Shown piece after piece: positions 39,001 to 46,024 of a DNA stretch of 64,000 nt (positions are counted from its first letter, which is position 1; every line of letters begins with the position of its first letter). The notes under the pieces were generated by a model, which was given only the letters and a program-made list of their open reading frames with translations, was not told where the DNA came from and ran no database searches. Source of the stretch: Ignavibacteriales bacterium (GTDB taxonomy: Bacteria; Bacteroidota; Ignavibacteria; Ignavibacteriales; Melioribacteraceae); assembly GCA_020635275.1 (NCBI GenBank), contig JACKAA010000004.1:372001-436000 (forward strand), written 5' to 3'. Both the position numbers and the translations under genes were made by a program.

Positions 39001-39019
39001 TATAATTTCTTCTTTGCAT
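36005..39019 (-). CDS. Propeller/Y_Y_Y sensor histidine kinase, module 2
   Basis: 1004 residues with signal MQRRNYTFLITILLFQSLLG. Propeller units run over about 650 residues (QDGLANNNVHRIMCDSQGYM and others), then a Y_Y_Y domain (LDDGEYTFEVKARNEWGYWS), a transmembrane helix (WWFYTLAFIAIGSLIAFIAS), HisKA_3 with phospho-His 813 (ADLHDSIGSGLSEI), and HATPase (NSLKYSE, GNGLKNM). An oddity is that the ATP-binding G1 box reads QENGKGFD, with Glu where the family's adenine-contacting Asp sits; the module 1 and 3 kinases have SDNGKGFD and VDDGIGFD. The change is conservative but touches a key residue, so activity or nucleotide affinity may be altered. Its propeller is the most diverged of the three. 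Confidence 0.92.
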   Translation of the reverse strand: MQRRNYTFLITILLFQSLLGQIKIHKYLSAQDGLANNNVHRIMCDSQGYMWFGTFNGVSRWDGKNFKNITKSNGLISSPVIDFIESDDGTMYFSNYTKGIISYKNGELDTIDTEDGLAGNMVIRMRKYNGHPIFFSEKAQLYRNDSLININYYFPKITTRASDFLEDETGIYGASRDASILAGLYVKDKYVDSLFTKKDGLISNQVDLIEKDHSGDIIIATSKGPNKYSKGKIYTIRYNDKDLTGVTNDVHVGLDGTNYYGGDYGVAIEKNGKVELLTTENGLLENQVTSIGEDKNGTMYFGHENSGISIYNPDRFTNYISHSNPSDFIANAIIQTKSNNILLGTQNGVSIIEQGTISSTDKNILNSIKNEFILSMKKSIDDKIIFGTKKGFGIYDNGKLSKYNFDRISFYQDINSIEISPDGDILLAERRLGLLVFTPNYQSKRNFINYFLTDQKSPTENLSSNQNFVSNIDDIKTEILKDGKLTYVTYKNGLLSNRILDMKITSDSSLIIGFHGRGANIYKNGVFTSLTSEQGLTDQIVNSVFEHSDGSYWFGTSSGGICIYKNNRIIDTLNINDGLSSNDIRGIVEIDNKIYASTSNGLNVILKYADEYFVRQINESDGLLSNVCNLNSILVDKNKNIWIGTNKGVTKYNPQMDKVISTPPKIIISGLQLFNEDYPFDEFKNNPELNYDQNYLKFIFTAVNLSAPDNVLFKFKLSGIDKDWVSSTTNNAQYTSLDDGEYTFEVKARNEWGYWSEPTSLSFVINPAWWETWWFYTLAFIAIGSLIAFIASYRYRNLLEVEKIRTKISADLHDSIGSGLSEITILSEILHSQPNAKQEDLQSGLKNISVTARSLVGNMSDIVWLVNPSKDSLKDLLLRLQDSYQEVFAQANISFKINGIENLEQIQLPLTYRQHLFLLFKEAINNSLKYSECTKIDLDINVKGKFLNILYQENGKGFDKNAIKDSGNGLKNMKNRAENIGGICEITSELNKGTQISFSGKIEK

Positions 39020-39110
39020 TAATTGACTGTAGATTATGATAAAAAGTACACGAATTTAATTGGAAATAATAAGTAATTCAATTATTAATTATTGTGATTT
39101 GAGATAAATG

Positions 39111-39172
39111 GGGAGAAGATCAAGGAAAAATGTTAAAACGTTTAGACGTTGAAAAGTAAAAAATGTAAAAAA
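39111..39172. repeat. Partial copy of the duplicated promoter-upstream segment
   Basis: AGGAAAAATGTTAAAACGTT followed by TAGACGTTGAAAAG matches the segments at 40743-40793 and 43227-43273, which lie upstream of two structural genes. Here it is about 95 bp upstream of the kinase 2 start without the adjoining dyad or -35, so it looks like a remnant. Confidence 0.55.
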
Positions 39173-39285
39173 CAAATTATATAATTCAATTTTGAAACTT
39201 AGAATTTTATAATTAAAATTTATTTGATAATTGTTTTTATTGTTTGGTATTTTAAATCTGCATTCACGAATTCATTTACTCGGTT

Positions 39286-39685
39286 TCCATAGGCATGATC
39301 GAGAATTTAAAAATTTATCTGGATTCCCACTTTCGTGAGGTCAGGTTTCGCGAGAATGACAGTTCTTATGCTTTGTCATTGCGATCCGTCTGCAGACGGA
39401 GAAGCAATCTTTTTTTATGTGGGATCACTTCGCACATGACATAGGCAGATAAATTTGCTCGTGATGACTGTAATCAATTTGCTTTACTAAGTATTTCGAC
39501 AAGCTCTATATAAATTCCACGAAGTATATCCAAAGATTCTTCTCTACGTTCAGAATGACACGTTCTTTTATCTTTTATGCGAATCCCCAATCAAGTTGAG
39601 GATAGGTTTGTTTCAGTATCAAAGATTCCGGATCAAGTCCGGAATGACAATTTTGCAAAGGAATAGCTTTCCGGGTAAAATCAAA
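39286..39685. repeat. About 380-bp direct repeat, copy A, in a 738-bp gene-free spacer
   Basis: The block contains CTGGATTCCCACTTTCGTGA, GAATGACAGTTCTTATGC, TTGCGATCCGTCTGCAGACG, GGAGAAGCAATC, GATCACTTCGCACATGACAT and TTTGCTCGTGATGAC. It ends in GGAATAGCTTTCCGGGTAAA, half of the GGAATGGCT element. It is repeated, about 90 percent identical by eye in the best parts, at 40845-41230, on the far side of the gene at 39758-40624. No ORF or RNA gene was seen; the segment GATCCGTCTGCAGACGGAG is a perfect CCGTCTGCAGACGG palindrome. Confidence 0.7.
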
Positions 39686-39757
39686 AATTTTGATTTAAAT
39701 TAGACATATAACTATAAAGTAAAGTAGATAATTCTAAATTTGAAATTGTTTGAATAT

Positions 39758-40624
39758 TTAATTTAATTTCATGACAACCAATTCGTAATGTTTTAATCTA
39801 AAACTATTATTTGGTACTGTTAAAAGAATTTTATTTGTACCAATTACATCAGAATCTAATACAATACTAAACGCAGAGTTCTGATCTTTTGCAATTGCAG
39901 TATAAGTTGCTTGATCATTCCTTACTTTTAACGATAGAACATGCGTGTTAAACATATCATAACCAAACGGATAATCAATTTCAGTTGTATTAGATATATT
40001 TGATGTATATCCATTAATTTGTTTTATTTCCTGAAAAGTAGTTCCATTTGGGCCAAGTTTTATTCCACCAACCAACGCTCCATTTATCTCTGTATCTCCA
40101 TCTACATAGAGTCCATTTAGAGGTGGATTTTCATTATTGGCACCAATACTTGTACCGCCATTAGAAAGTACTCTTAATTTTGTTGCACTATTTACTTGAA
40201 CTCTTAACGGATCTTGTCCGGTTTCCGAAACAATATGTAATTTATCTGATGGAGAAGTGGTCCCAATTCCAACTTCATTAGTATTATCTTCTAGATGAAT
40301 TTTTGTTACAGCAGACATCCAACCAGCAGCATTTGTAAAAGTACCTAATTGTATTCCGTTCCAATACAAATTTGTTCCTGACCTATATAGTTTATACGCT
40401 GTGTTTTGAATATTAGATAATGATGGTAAAAAAATAGAGGCGCCCGTTCCATTTTCATCAGTTAAAGTCAATAAATTAGTACCAGAACTATTTTTAAAAT
40501 CGATTGTTCCACTTGTTGCTGCTAAACCATCATGAATATTGGCAGTTAAATTAATACCTTTTTGAGCATGTGTAATACTTAAGATAAATAATAATGCAAT
40601 TAAGCATTGAATTAAATATTTCAT
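39758..40624 (-). CDS. Small secreted fibre-tip-like protein without S74 domain
   Basis: 288 residues. A signal peptide (MKYLIQCLIALLFILSITHAQ) leads to a region shared with the head-repeat proteins (GTIDFKNSSGTNLLTLTDENG, TAYKLYRSGTNLYWNG). A TSPSDKLHIVSETG segment typical of phage tail-fibre and fimbrial-type beta-helical tips follows. The C-terminal ~130 residues (GGTSIGANN, PPLNGLYVDGD, FQEIKQINGYTSN, YPFGYDMFNTHVLSLKVR, ending LVVMKLN) are homologous to the C-terminus of the next protein upstream (41323-43098). It looks like a shortened version of that protein with most head repeats lost. Both are secreted, and the function is unknown. Flanking direct repeats suggest tandem duplication of the whole unit. 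Confidence 0.75.
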   Translation of the reverse strand: MKYLIQCLIALLFILSITHAQKGINLTANIHDGLAATSGTIDFKNSSGTNLLTLTDENGTGASIFLPSLSNIQNTAYKLYRSGTNLYWNGIQLGTFTNAAGWMSAVTKIHLEDNTNEVGIGTTSPSDKLHIVSETGQDPLRVQVNSATKLRVLSNGGTSIGANNENPPLNGLYVDGDTEINGALVGGIKLGPNGTTFQEIKQINGYTSNISNTTEIDYPFGYDMFNTHVLSLKVRNDQATYTAIAKDQNSAFSIVLDSDVIGTNKILLTVPNNSFRLKHYELVVMKLN

Positions 40625-40650
40625 GAAAAATAACCTTTCTTTTGAGACCT

Positions 40651-40695
40651 AAATTATAATTTCATCTAAGTTATATCAACTAGCTATTAATGTAG
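40651..40695 (-). promoter_or_regulatory. Promoter with dyad operator for the small fibre-tip gene
   Basis: The dyad CTAGCTATTAATGTAG (40680-40695, plus reading) abuts -35 TTGATA (40674-40679, minus strand), then a 17-bp spacer and -10 TAATTT (40651-40656). The operator is identical to the one at 43162-43177. The half-sites are weaker than in module 1. Confidence 0.6.
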
Positions 40696-40793
40696 TTTTT
40701 CAAAACATGAAAAGTCAAAAGTGAAAGGTGAAAGGGGAAAGAACAAGGAAAAATGTTAAAACGTTTAGACTTAGAAACGTAAAAAAGATCAAA
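40676..40793. repeat. Duplicated promoter-upstream segment, copy 1
   Basis: From the dyad operator outward, about 118 bp are nearly identical to 43157-43273. The shared part includes ACTAGCTATTAATGTAGTTT, GTCAAAAGTGAAAGGTGAAA and AGGAAAAATGTTAAAACGTT. With copy A/B of the downstream repeats this frames the structural genes as repeat-bounded units. Confidence 0.75.
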
Positions 40794-40844
40794 ACATATT
40801 ATAAAATTCAAATAAAACCATCATTCCAGGATGCTTTAATCGGG

Positions 40845-41230
40845 AGTTTAAAATTTTTCTGGATTCCCTGCTCCCCACTTTCGTGAGGACAGGTTACGCG
40901 AGAATGACAGTTCTTATGCTTTGTCATTGCGATCCGTCTGCAGACGGAGAAGCAATCTTTTTTTATGTGAGATCACTTCGCACATGACATAGGCAGATAA
41001 ATTTGCTCGTGATGACAGTAATCAATTTGCTTTACTGAGTATTTCAGTAAGCTCAATATAAATTCCACGAAGTATCTCCTAAGATTCTTCACTACATTCA
41101 GAATGACGAGTTCTTCTTTGTCATGTTGAATCCCCAATCAAGTTGAGGACAGGTTTGTTTCAGTATCAAAGATTCCAAATCAAGTCCGGAATAACAAATT
41201 TATAAAGGAATGGCTTTCCGGGTAAAATCA
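40845..41230. repeat. About 380-bp direct repeat, copy B
   Basis: The near-identical partner of 39286-39685. It has the CCGTCTGCAGACGG palindrome, GATCACTTCGCACATGACAT, CAATCAAGTTGAGGACAGGT and AAAGGAATGGCTTTCCGGGT. It occupies most of the 698-bp gap between two structural genes. No ORF. Confidence 0.7.
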
Positions 41231-41303
41231 AATCTTGCTGATTCTCATGAGATTCCCGCCTGCCTTCGGCAGGCAAGCCCGCCACTAAAGGTGTAGCCAT
41301 TCC
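41207..41303. repeat. GGAATGGCT...AGCCATTCC inverted-repeat element (copy 2)
   Basis: Perfect 9-bp ends (GGAATGGCT from 41207, AGCCATTCC to 41303) enclose TTCCGGGTAAAATC, GATTCTCATGAGATTCCCGC and a CCTGCCTTCGGCAGG hairpin. It lies 20 bp after the stop at 41323. Confidence 0.75.
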
Positions 41304-41322
41304 ATAAAATAATTGACAGAAA

Positions 41323-43098
41323 TTAGTTCATTTTCATTAAAATTAACACAATTGATTCATTAAGAGGTGGGAGTCCATCAGTTGATTTTGATTTAAATGT
41401 ATATATTGCTATGCTAGATGAATATGTAGCAATACGTACAAAATTATGATCATAAAATTGAGTATAACCATAGCCATAAGCGTGGTCACCAATTTTTGCT
41501 GAAAGGATAAAAGTATTATTTTCATCAAAACCTGACGGATAATTAATACTTCCTGATGCATAATCATTATCAACATTACTAATAGTACCGCTAACTTTCT
41601 TAATCTCAAAAAAAGGAGTTCCATTAGAACCAATTTGGGCTGAACCATTTAAAATTGTATTCCCTCCAATATCTGTATTTCCATCAATTTCTGCATCGCC
41701 GTTCATTTTTACATCTCCGCTAACATTTAAACCATTTAACGGAGGCTGATTGTTAGAACCAATAGTGGTACCGCCATTTTGATTTATTTTAAACTTTGTT
41801 GCACCACCAACATCAACATTCATGGCAATCTCAGATGATGCCGCATCAATATCTAAAAGAGCAGAAGGAGCCATATTACTGTTTATATTTCCAATACCAA
41901 GTTTTCCGTTTATTGCCGCTAAATTTGACTGAAAATTTCCCCATATCAATGGTTCATTAGTACTGGAGTTATCAATATACAGTCTATCGCTGTTAACTTC
42001 ACTATAGCCAGCCTGATAACCTAAAAATACATTTCTGCTTCCACTTGTATTAGCTGTATTTCTTCCCGCTTGATTTCCGACAAAAGTGTTTTGTTCACCG
42101 GTTTCATTAAAAAATCCGGCTTGAAAACCAATTGCCACATTTCCGCCTCCGGTTGTATTTGTATAAAGAGCACCTTGTCCCATTGCCGTATTAAAATTTC
42201 CGGTTGTGTTGCTGAGTAGGGAGTTTAATCCAAATGCATTATTGTTATTTCCTTGCGAGTTTACATTACCGTTAACAAAAAAATTACCGTTAATTTTTAC
42301 AAGTTCACTTCCGTTGGTAAAATTACCCCAAATTAAAGGTGATGATGTACTGGAATTATCAATAAAAAGACGGTTGCTATTTAATTCATTAGCACCGGCT
42401 TGGTAACCAATAAATACACTTCCACTTGGGAAGATAGCTGCAACTGCATCCCCAAGTCCTGCTTCGGTTCCAATAAAAGTGTTATTACTACCTAATTCAT
42501 TATTAGCACCAGCGCCAACTCCCAAAAAAGAATTATTTGATCCTCCGGCACCAGCTCCTGCAGCTGTTCCGACAGCTGTATTTGAATTCCCAATATTATT
42601 GCTGAGTGCACCTATACCTACAGCAGTGTTTTCTGTACTGGTTGAAGAAGCTGAACCCGATGAATTTCCTAAATACAAAGTGTTAGCACTATTAGATTTA
42701 GCATCAGATAGATCATTAATAGAAGAAGCTCCACTTCCGCCGCCAAGAGATGAGCCGTTAAATTTTAGTGTACCGCCATCATTATATAATTTATTTGTTG
42801 TTGAAGATGGTGGTGATGTCATTGAAGGTAAAGTAATCGATCCTTTATTACTTCCTTCATCAGTTATTGTAATTATTGAATTACCTGTCGTATTTTTTAT
42901 TTCAACTTTATCACCGGTTACAGTTGGGGCATTTGGTAATTTAATATTTGCTGATTGGATTGAATCTTTGGAAATTGTTTTAATTTCTTGAGCTTGCAAT
43001 AAAATTAAATGTGAGAAGGCAAAGGTGAAAAGGCAAATAGTAAAAACGTTGAAACGTAAAGACGTTAAAACAAAAAAAAGTTTAGTGAAGTTGTTCAT
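41323..43098 (-). CDS. Secreted head-repeat fibre protein without S74 domain
   Basis: The start at 43098 (591 residues, MNNFTKLFFVLTSLRFNVFT) is preferred because GAGG lies 6 nt before it; an ATG 12 bp upstream has no ribosome-binding site and would sit only about 16 nt from the predicted transcription start. After the signal peptide (ending LLQAQE) come SITLPSMTSPP and two arrays of NTAVGxxAL/NNTFIGxxAG head repeats. Two GYQAGANELNSNRLFIDNS-type boundary units follow, then the C-terminal domain GGTTIGSNNQPPLNGLNVSGDVKMNG...EIKKVSGTISN...YPSGFDENNTFILSAKIG, ending LMKMN. That C-terminus replaces the S74 chaperone of the proteins at 23561 and 46025. It is probably a trimeric surface fibre with a different tip. 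Confidence 0.78.
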   Translation of the reverse strand: MNNFTKLFFVLTSLRFNVFTICLFTFAFSHLILLQAQEIKTISKDSIQSANIKLPNAPTVTGDKVEIKNTTGNSIITITDEGSNKGSITLPSMTSPPSSTTNKLYNDGGTLKFNGSSLGGGSGASSINDLSDAKSNSANTLYLGNSSGSASSTSTENTAVGIGALSNNIGNSNTAVGTAAGAGAGGSNNSFLGVGAGANNELGSNNTFIGTEAGLGDAVAAIFPSGSVFIGYQAGANELNSNRLFIDNSSTSSPLIWGNFTNGSELVKINGNFFVNGNVNSQGNNNNAFGLNSLLSNTTGNFNTAMGQGALYTNTTGGGNVAIGFQAGFFNETGEQNTFVGNQAGRNTANTSGSRNVFLGYQAGYSEVNSDRLYIDNSSTNEPLIWGNFQSNLAAINGKLGIGNINSNMAPSALLDIDAASSEIAMNVDVGGATKFKINQNGGTTIGSNNQPPLNGLNVSGDVKMNGDAEIDGNTDIGGNTILNGSAQIGSNGTPFFEIKKVSGTISNVDNDYASGSINYPSGFDENNTFILSAKIGDHAYGYGYTQFYDHNFVRIATYSSSIAIYTFKSKSTDGLPPLNESIVLILMKMN

Positions 43099-43132
43099 AA
43101 TAAGCCTCATTATCTGGTTTTATTTCAATACA

Positions 43133-43177
43133 AATGTAATCTCGAAAACGAGTGAAATCAACTAGCTATTAATGTAG
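43133..43177 (-). promoter_or_regulatory. Promoter with dyad operator for the head-repeat fibre gene
   Basis: The dyad CTAGCTATTAATGTAG (43162-43177) abuts -35 TTGATT (43156-43161, minus strand), then 17 bp and -10 TACATT (43133-43138). It is the same geometry as the other five promoters. A short palindrome CTCGAAAACGAG (43141-43152) lies within the spacer. Confidence 0.65.
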
Positions 43178-43273
43178 TTTTTCAGAAACATAAAAGGTCA
43201 AAAGTGAAAGGTGAAAAGGGGAAAAGAACAAGGAAAAATGTTAAAACGTTTAGACTTAGAAACGTAAAAAAAT
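43157..43273. repeat. Duplicated promoter-upstream segment, copy 2
   Basis: Nearly identical to 40676-40793 over about 117 bp, beginning inside the -35 and operator and continuing through the GTGAAAGGTGAAAAGGGGAA tract to AAACGTAAAAAA. Confidence 0.75.
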
Positions 43274-43379
43274 AAAAAAAATTAGTATATAATTTTGAAA
43301 ATTAAAATATGATCTTTGAAATTTATTTAAAAATTATGTTTTGTTGTTTGGTATTTTATATCTCTTCTCGAAGTAACAG

Positions 43380-43631
43380 AGAGATTGAAAGTTCCAGAGA
43401 TTTCTCACTCCGATGAATCGGAGATTCGAAATGACAAGGATAAAGTTTTTGTCATGCTCAATCCCCAATCAAGTTGTGGACAGGTTTGTTTCAGCATCTA
43501 GATTCCGGATCAGGTCCGAAATGACAAATTTGTAAAGGAATAGTTTTCCGGGTAAAACAATCTTAGTTGATCCTCTAGAGTTTCCCGCCTGCCTTCAGCA
43601 TGTAAATCTGACATGGAAGGGGTAGCCATTC
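43380..43631. repeat. REP-like cluster ending in GGAATGGCT element (copy 3, decayed)
   Basis: Contains GATTTCTCACTCCGATGAAT, ATCAAGTTGTGGACAGGTTT and ATCAGGTCCGAAATGACAAA, and then an element at 43537-43631 with left end GGAATAGTTTTCCGGGTAAA and right end GTAGCCATTC, a degraded form of the perfect copies at 30383 and 41207. It ends 12 bp after the stop at 43644. No gene in 43274-43643. Confidence 0.65.
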
Positions 43632-43643
43632 TAAAATATTTTG

Positions 43644-46022
43644 TTAATTAACTAAAATTGGATTTGCACTCATAATTGGTAAATGATTTCTGTGATAAAC
43701 TACTACATAATAATTACCTGAAGAAATTCCGTTAAAGCTAACAGCACTGTAACCATCAATATCTACAATTGACCCGTCATTTTTAAGAAATGCCGCTCTT
43801 GATGAAATCTTTGTATTTGCAGCCGTTCCGGTTCTTAATTCAACAACTATCCAATCAACTATTTCCGGATGATTGCCGAAGAAATTGCTCGATACGGTCT
43901 CATTCCCGGAATGTTTTGAACCGTAAGGATGTGTTAATTGAGTACTTAAATCCAAACTAGTATTCATCATTTCATTTGTATCATAAGGTCCCTCAAGAAG
44001 TGTAGTAATATTAATTTCAAGTGAAGGAATACCATATTTCCAAAAACTATTTAAGTCACCTAAATTGTTTGCATCATCGCGGCCCGATCCTCCAAATAGA
44101 TAAAGATTATCATAATCATCTATCCATCCTCCTGCTTCTTTTGTAGCTCCTGGAACATTTGAGGTATTTGGTGTATTTATGATTCCATAATCTCCAGGTT
44201 GATCAGAAGTATTACTGCCTTTAAGGAAGGTCCAAATTCCTGAACTTACATCATATTTCCAAAGATCATTTAATCTTTCCCAAGGATCTTGAGAGTCATC
44301 ATAACCATAACCACCAAAAAGATAAAGATCTCCATTTGAGTCAATCCACCCTTCTGCATTTTCTCTACAACCTGGTACTAATGTAATTGGTGCCCCATAA
44401 TATGTACCAGGTTGGTTGGCATGATTTGATCCGCTCATCCATACCCATTTATTTTGGGCGACATCATACTTCCATAAGTCATTTAAATATCCATAATTGG
44501 CATCGTCATAACCACGACCACCAAACAACCATAAATCACCATTTGAATCAATCCAAGTAGTTCCACCGTTTCTTGCTCCAGGCGTATTCGAAGAGGAGGG
44601 AATTCCTAAACTCCCATAAATTCCATAAGAGTTAATTTCCATGTCTCCTTTCATCCAAGCCCAATTTCCATTGTTCCAATAAAAAAGATCATTCAATCTA
44701 CCTAAGTTACCATTTGCATCATAACCAAATCCACCAAACATCCATAAACCTTTTGTATTTTGATCCACCCAACTCATTAAATCTTGCCGACTCCCAGGTT
44801 TAGTATCCGGTGAAGAATTTCCAAAATCTTTATAAATACCGGGTTGATTTATAACCTGTTCACCATCTATCCAAGTCCAATTTTCTGAAACAATATTAAA
44901 AATCCACAAATCGTTTAGCCGACCTTGAGAGCCGTTTTTGTCATGACCATAACCGCCAAATAGAATAAGCGTTTGATTGTCTATAGCTTCTAAAATTCCA
45001 TGCCATCTTGAACCTGGCATATTGGAAGAAGATGCTTGACCTAAATTACCATAAATACCAGCCTTATCTATTACGTTACCTCCTTTTACCCATTTCCAAT
45101 TTAATCCGTCAAATTGCCAAAGATCACTTAATAATCCATTATTTTCATTTATGTCCAATCCGATGCCGCCGAAAAGCCAAAAATTTTCACCATTTGTCTG
45201 AGTACTAGAATGACCACTTCGTGCACCAGGGTAACTATCAGTAAAAACATTATATGCTCCGCTTTGATTTACTTTATCTGAACCACTCATCCATGTCCAT
45301 TCCCAAGTAAGAACATTAAATTTCCATAAGTCATTCAATTTTCCCAAACCACCATTAACGTCATGCCCCTGTCCACTAAAAAGCCAAAGATCACCATTAT
45401 CATCTTTCCAACTTATTGAGCTGTTTCTTGCACTAGGCATATTTGAAGAAGATGGCACTCCTTTTGTCCCATAAACTCCACTTTCATTTATAGTATTTGA
45501 ACCGCTGACCCATGTCCATTCATCGTTTGAAATATTGTATTTCCATAAATCATTATAATAATCGGCACCATTGCGTCCGCCAAATAACCAAAGATTACCA
45601 TTATCATCTTTCCAACTAATTGAACCATATCTTGCCCCCGGTATATTTGTAGAAGCTGGTGTACCTATTGTACCATAAACTCCACTTTGATCTGAAAAAT
45701 TAGATCCACTGACCCATGTCCATTCGTTATTAGATATATCATATTTCCACAAATCATTTAAATGACCGTTATTGTTATTTGCAACTCCAAAACCACCCCA
45801 AAACCAAAAGTTGCCATTGTCATCTTTCCAACTAATTGAACTATATCTTGATCCAGGAAAGGTTTCTGCATAATTAGCTTCTCCGTTTATTTCGCTGCTA
45901 CCGTCAATCCAAATCCAATCTTGAGCATTTAACTTAGGTAGTAAACAGAATATTATTATTACAAAATTTAAAATATTTCTTGCCGATATAAATCCTTTTA
46001 TTAATTCCATCTCAAATACCAT
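43644..46022 (-). CDS. Secreted Kelch/galactose-oxidase-like propeller protein
   Basis: 792 residues. After an N-terminal hydrophobic signal (NILNFVIIIFCLLPKLNAQDW) come about nine Kelch-like repeats of some 70 residues: NDLWKYDISNNEWTWVSGSN, PGARYGSISWKDDNGNLWLF then GG. This predicts a beta-propeller. From about residue 672 to the end it carries the same C-terminal module as the FG-GAP proteins (TLLEGPYDTNEMM, VDWIVVELRTG, YYVVVYHRNHLPIMSANP). It begins 2 bp after the stop of the S74 protein gene at 46025-47392, so it is co-transcribed. There is no good ribosome-binding site, so coupling is likely; an in-frame ATG at 46010 is the alternative start. The repeats may bind glycans or be purely structural. 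Confidence 0.82.
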   Translation of the reverse strand: MVFEMELIKGFISARNILNFVIIIFCLLPKLNAQDWIWIDGSSEINGEANYAETFPGSRYSSISWKDDNGNFWFWGGFGVANNNNGHLNDLWKYDISNNEWTWVSGSNFSDQSGVYGTIGTPASTNIPGARYGSISWKDDNGNLWLFGGRNGADYYNDLWKYNISNDEWTWVSGSNTINESGVYGTKGVPSSSNMPSARNSSISWKDDNGDLWLFSGQGHDVNGGLGKLNDLWKFNVLTWEWTWMSGSDKVNQSGAYNVFTDSYPGARSGHSSTQTNGENFWLFGGIGLDINENNGLLSDLWQFDGLNWKWVKGGNVIDKAGIYGNLGQASSSNMPGSRWHGILEAIDNQTLILFGGYGHDKNGSQGRLNDLWIFNIVSENWTWIDGEQVINQPGIYKDFGNSSPDTKPGSRQDLMSWVDQNTKGLWMFGGFGYDANGNLGRLNDLFYWNNGNWAWMKGDMEINSYGIYGSLGIPSSSNTPGARNGGTTWIDSNGDLWLFGGRGYDDANYGYLNDLWKYDVAQNKWVWMSGSNHANQPGTYYGAPITLVPGCRENAEGWIDSNGDLYLFGGYGYDDSQDPWERLNDLWKYDVSSGIWTFLKGSNTSDQPGDYGIINTPNTSNVPGATKEAGGWIDDYDNLYLFGGSGRDDANNLGDLNSFWKYGIPSLEINITTLLEGPYDTNEMMNTSLDLSTQLTHPYGSKHSGNETVSSNFFGNHPEIVDWIVVELRTGTAANTKISSRAAFLKNDGSIVDIDGYSAVSFNGISSGNYYVVVYHRNHLPIMSANPILVN

Positions 46023-46024
46023 TT

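Noticed and set aside
39390..39405. CCGTCTGCAGACGG palindrome as an operator (also near 40940)
   Set aside because: It occurs only within the two copies of the 380-bp repeat, far downstream of any promoter, and belongs to a GCGATCCGTCTGCAGACGGA-type dispersed repeat.
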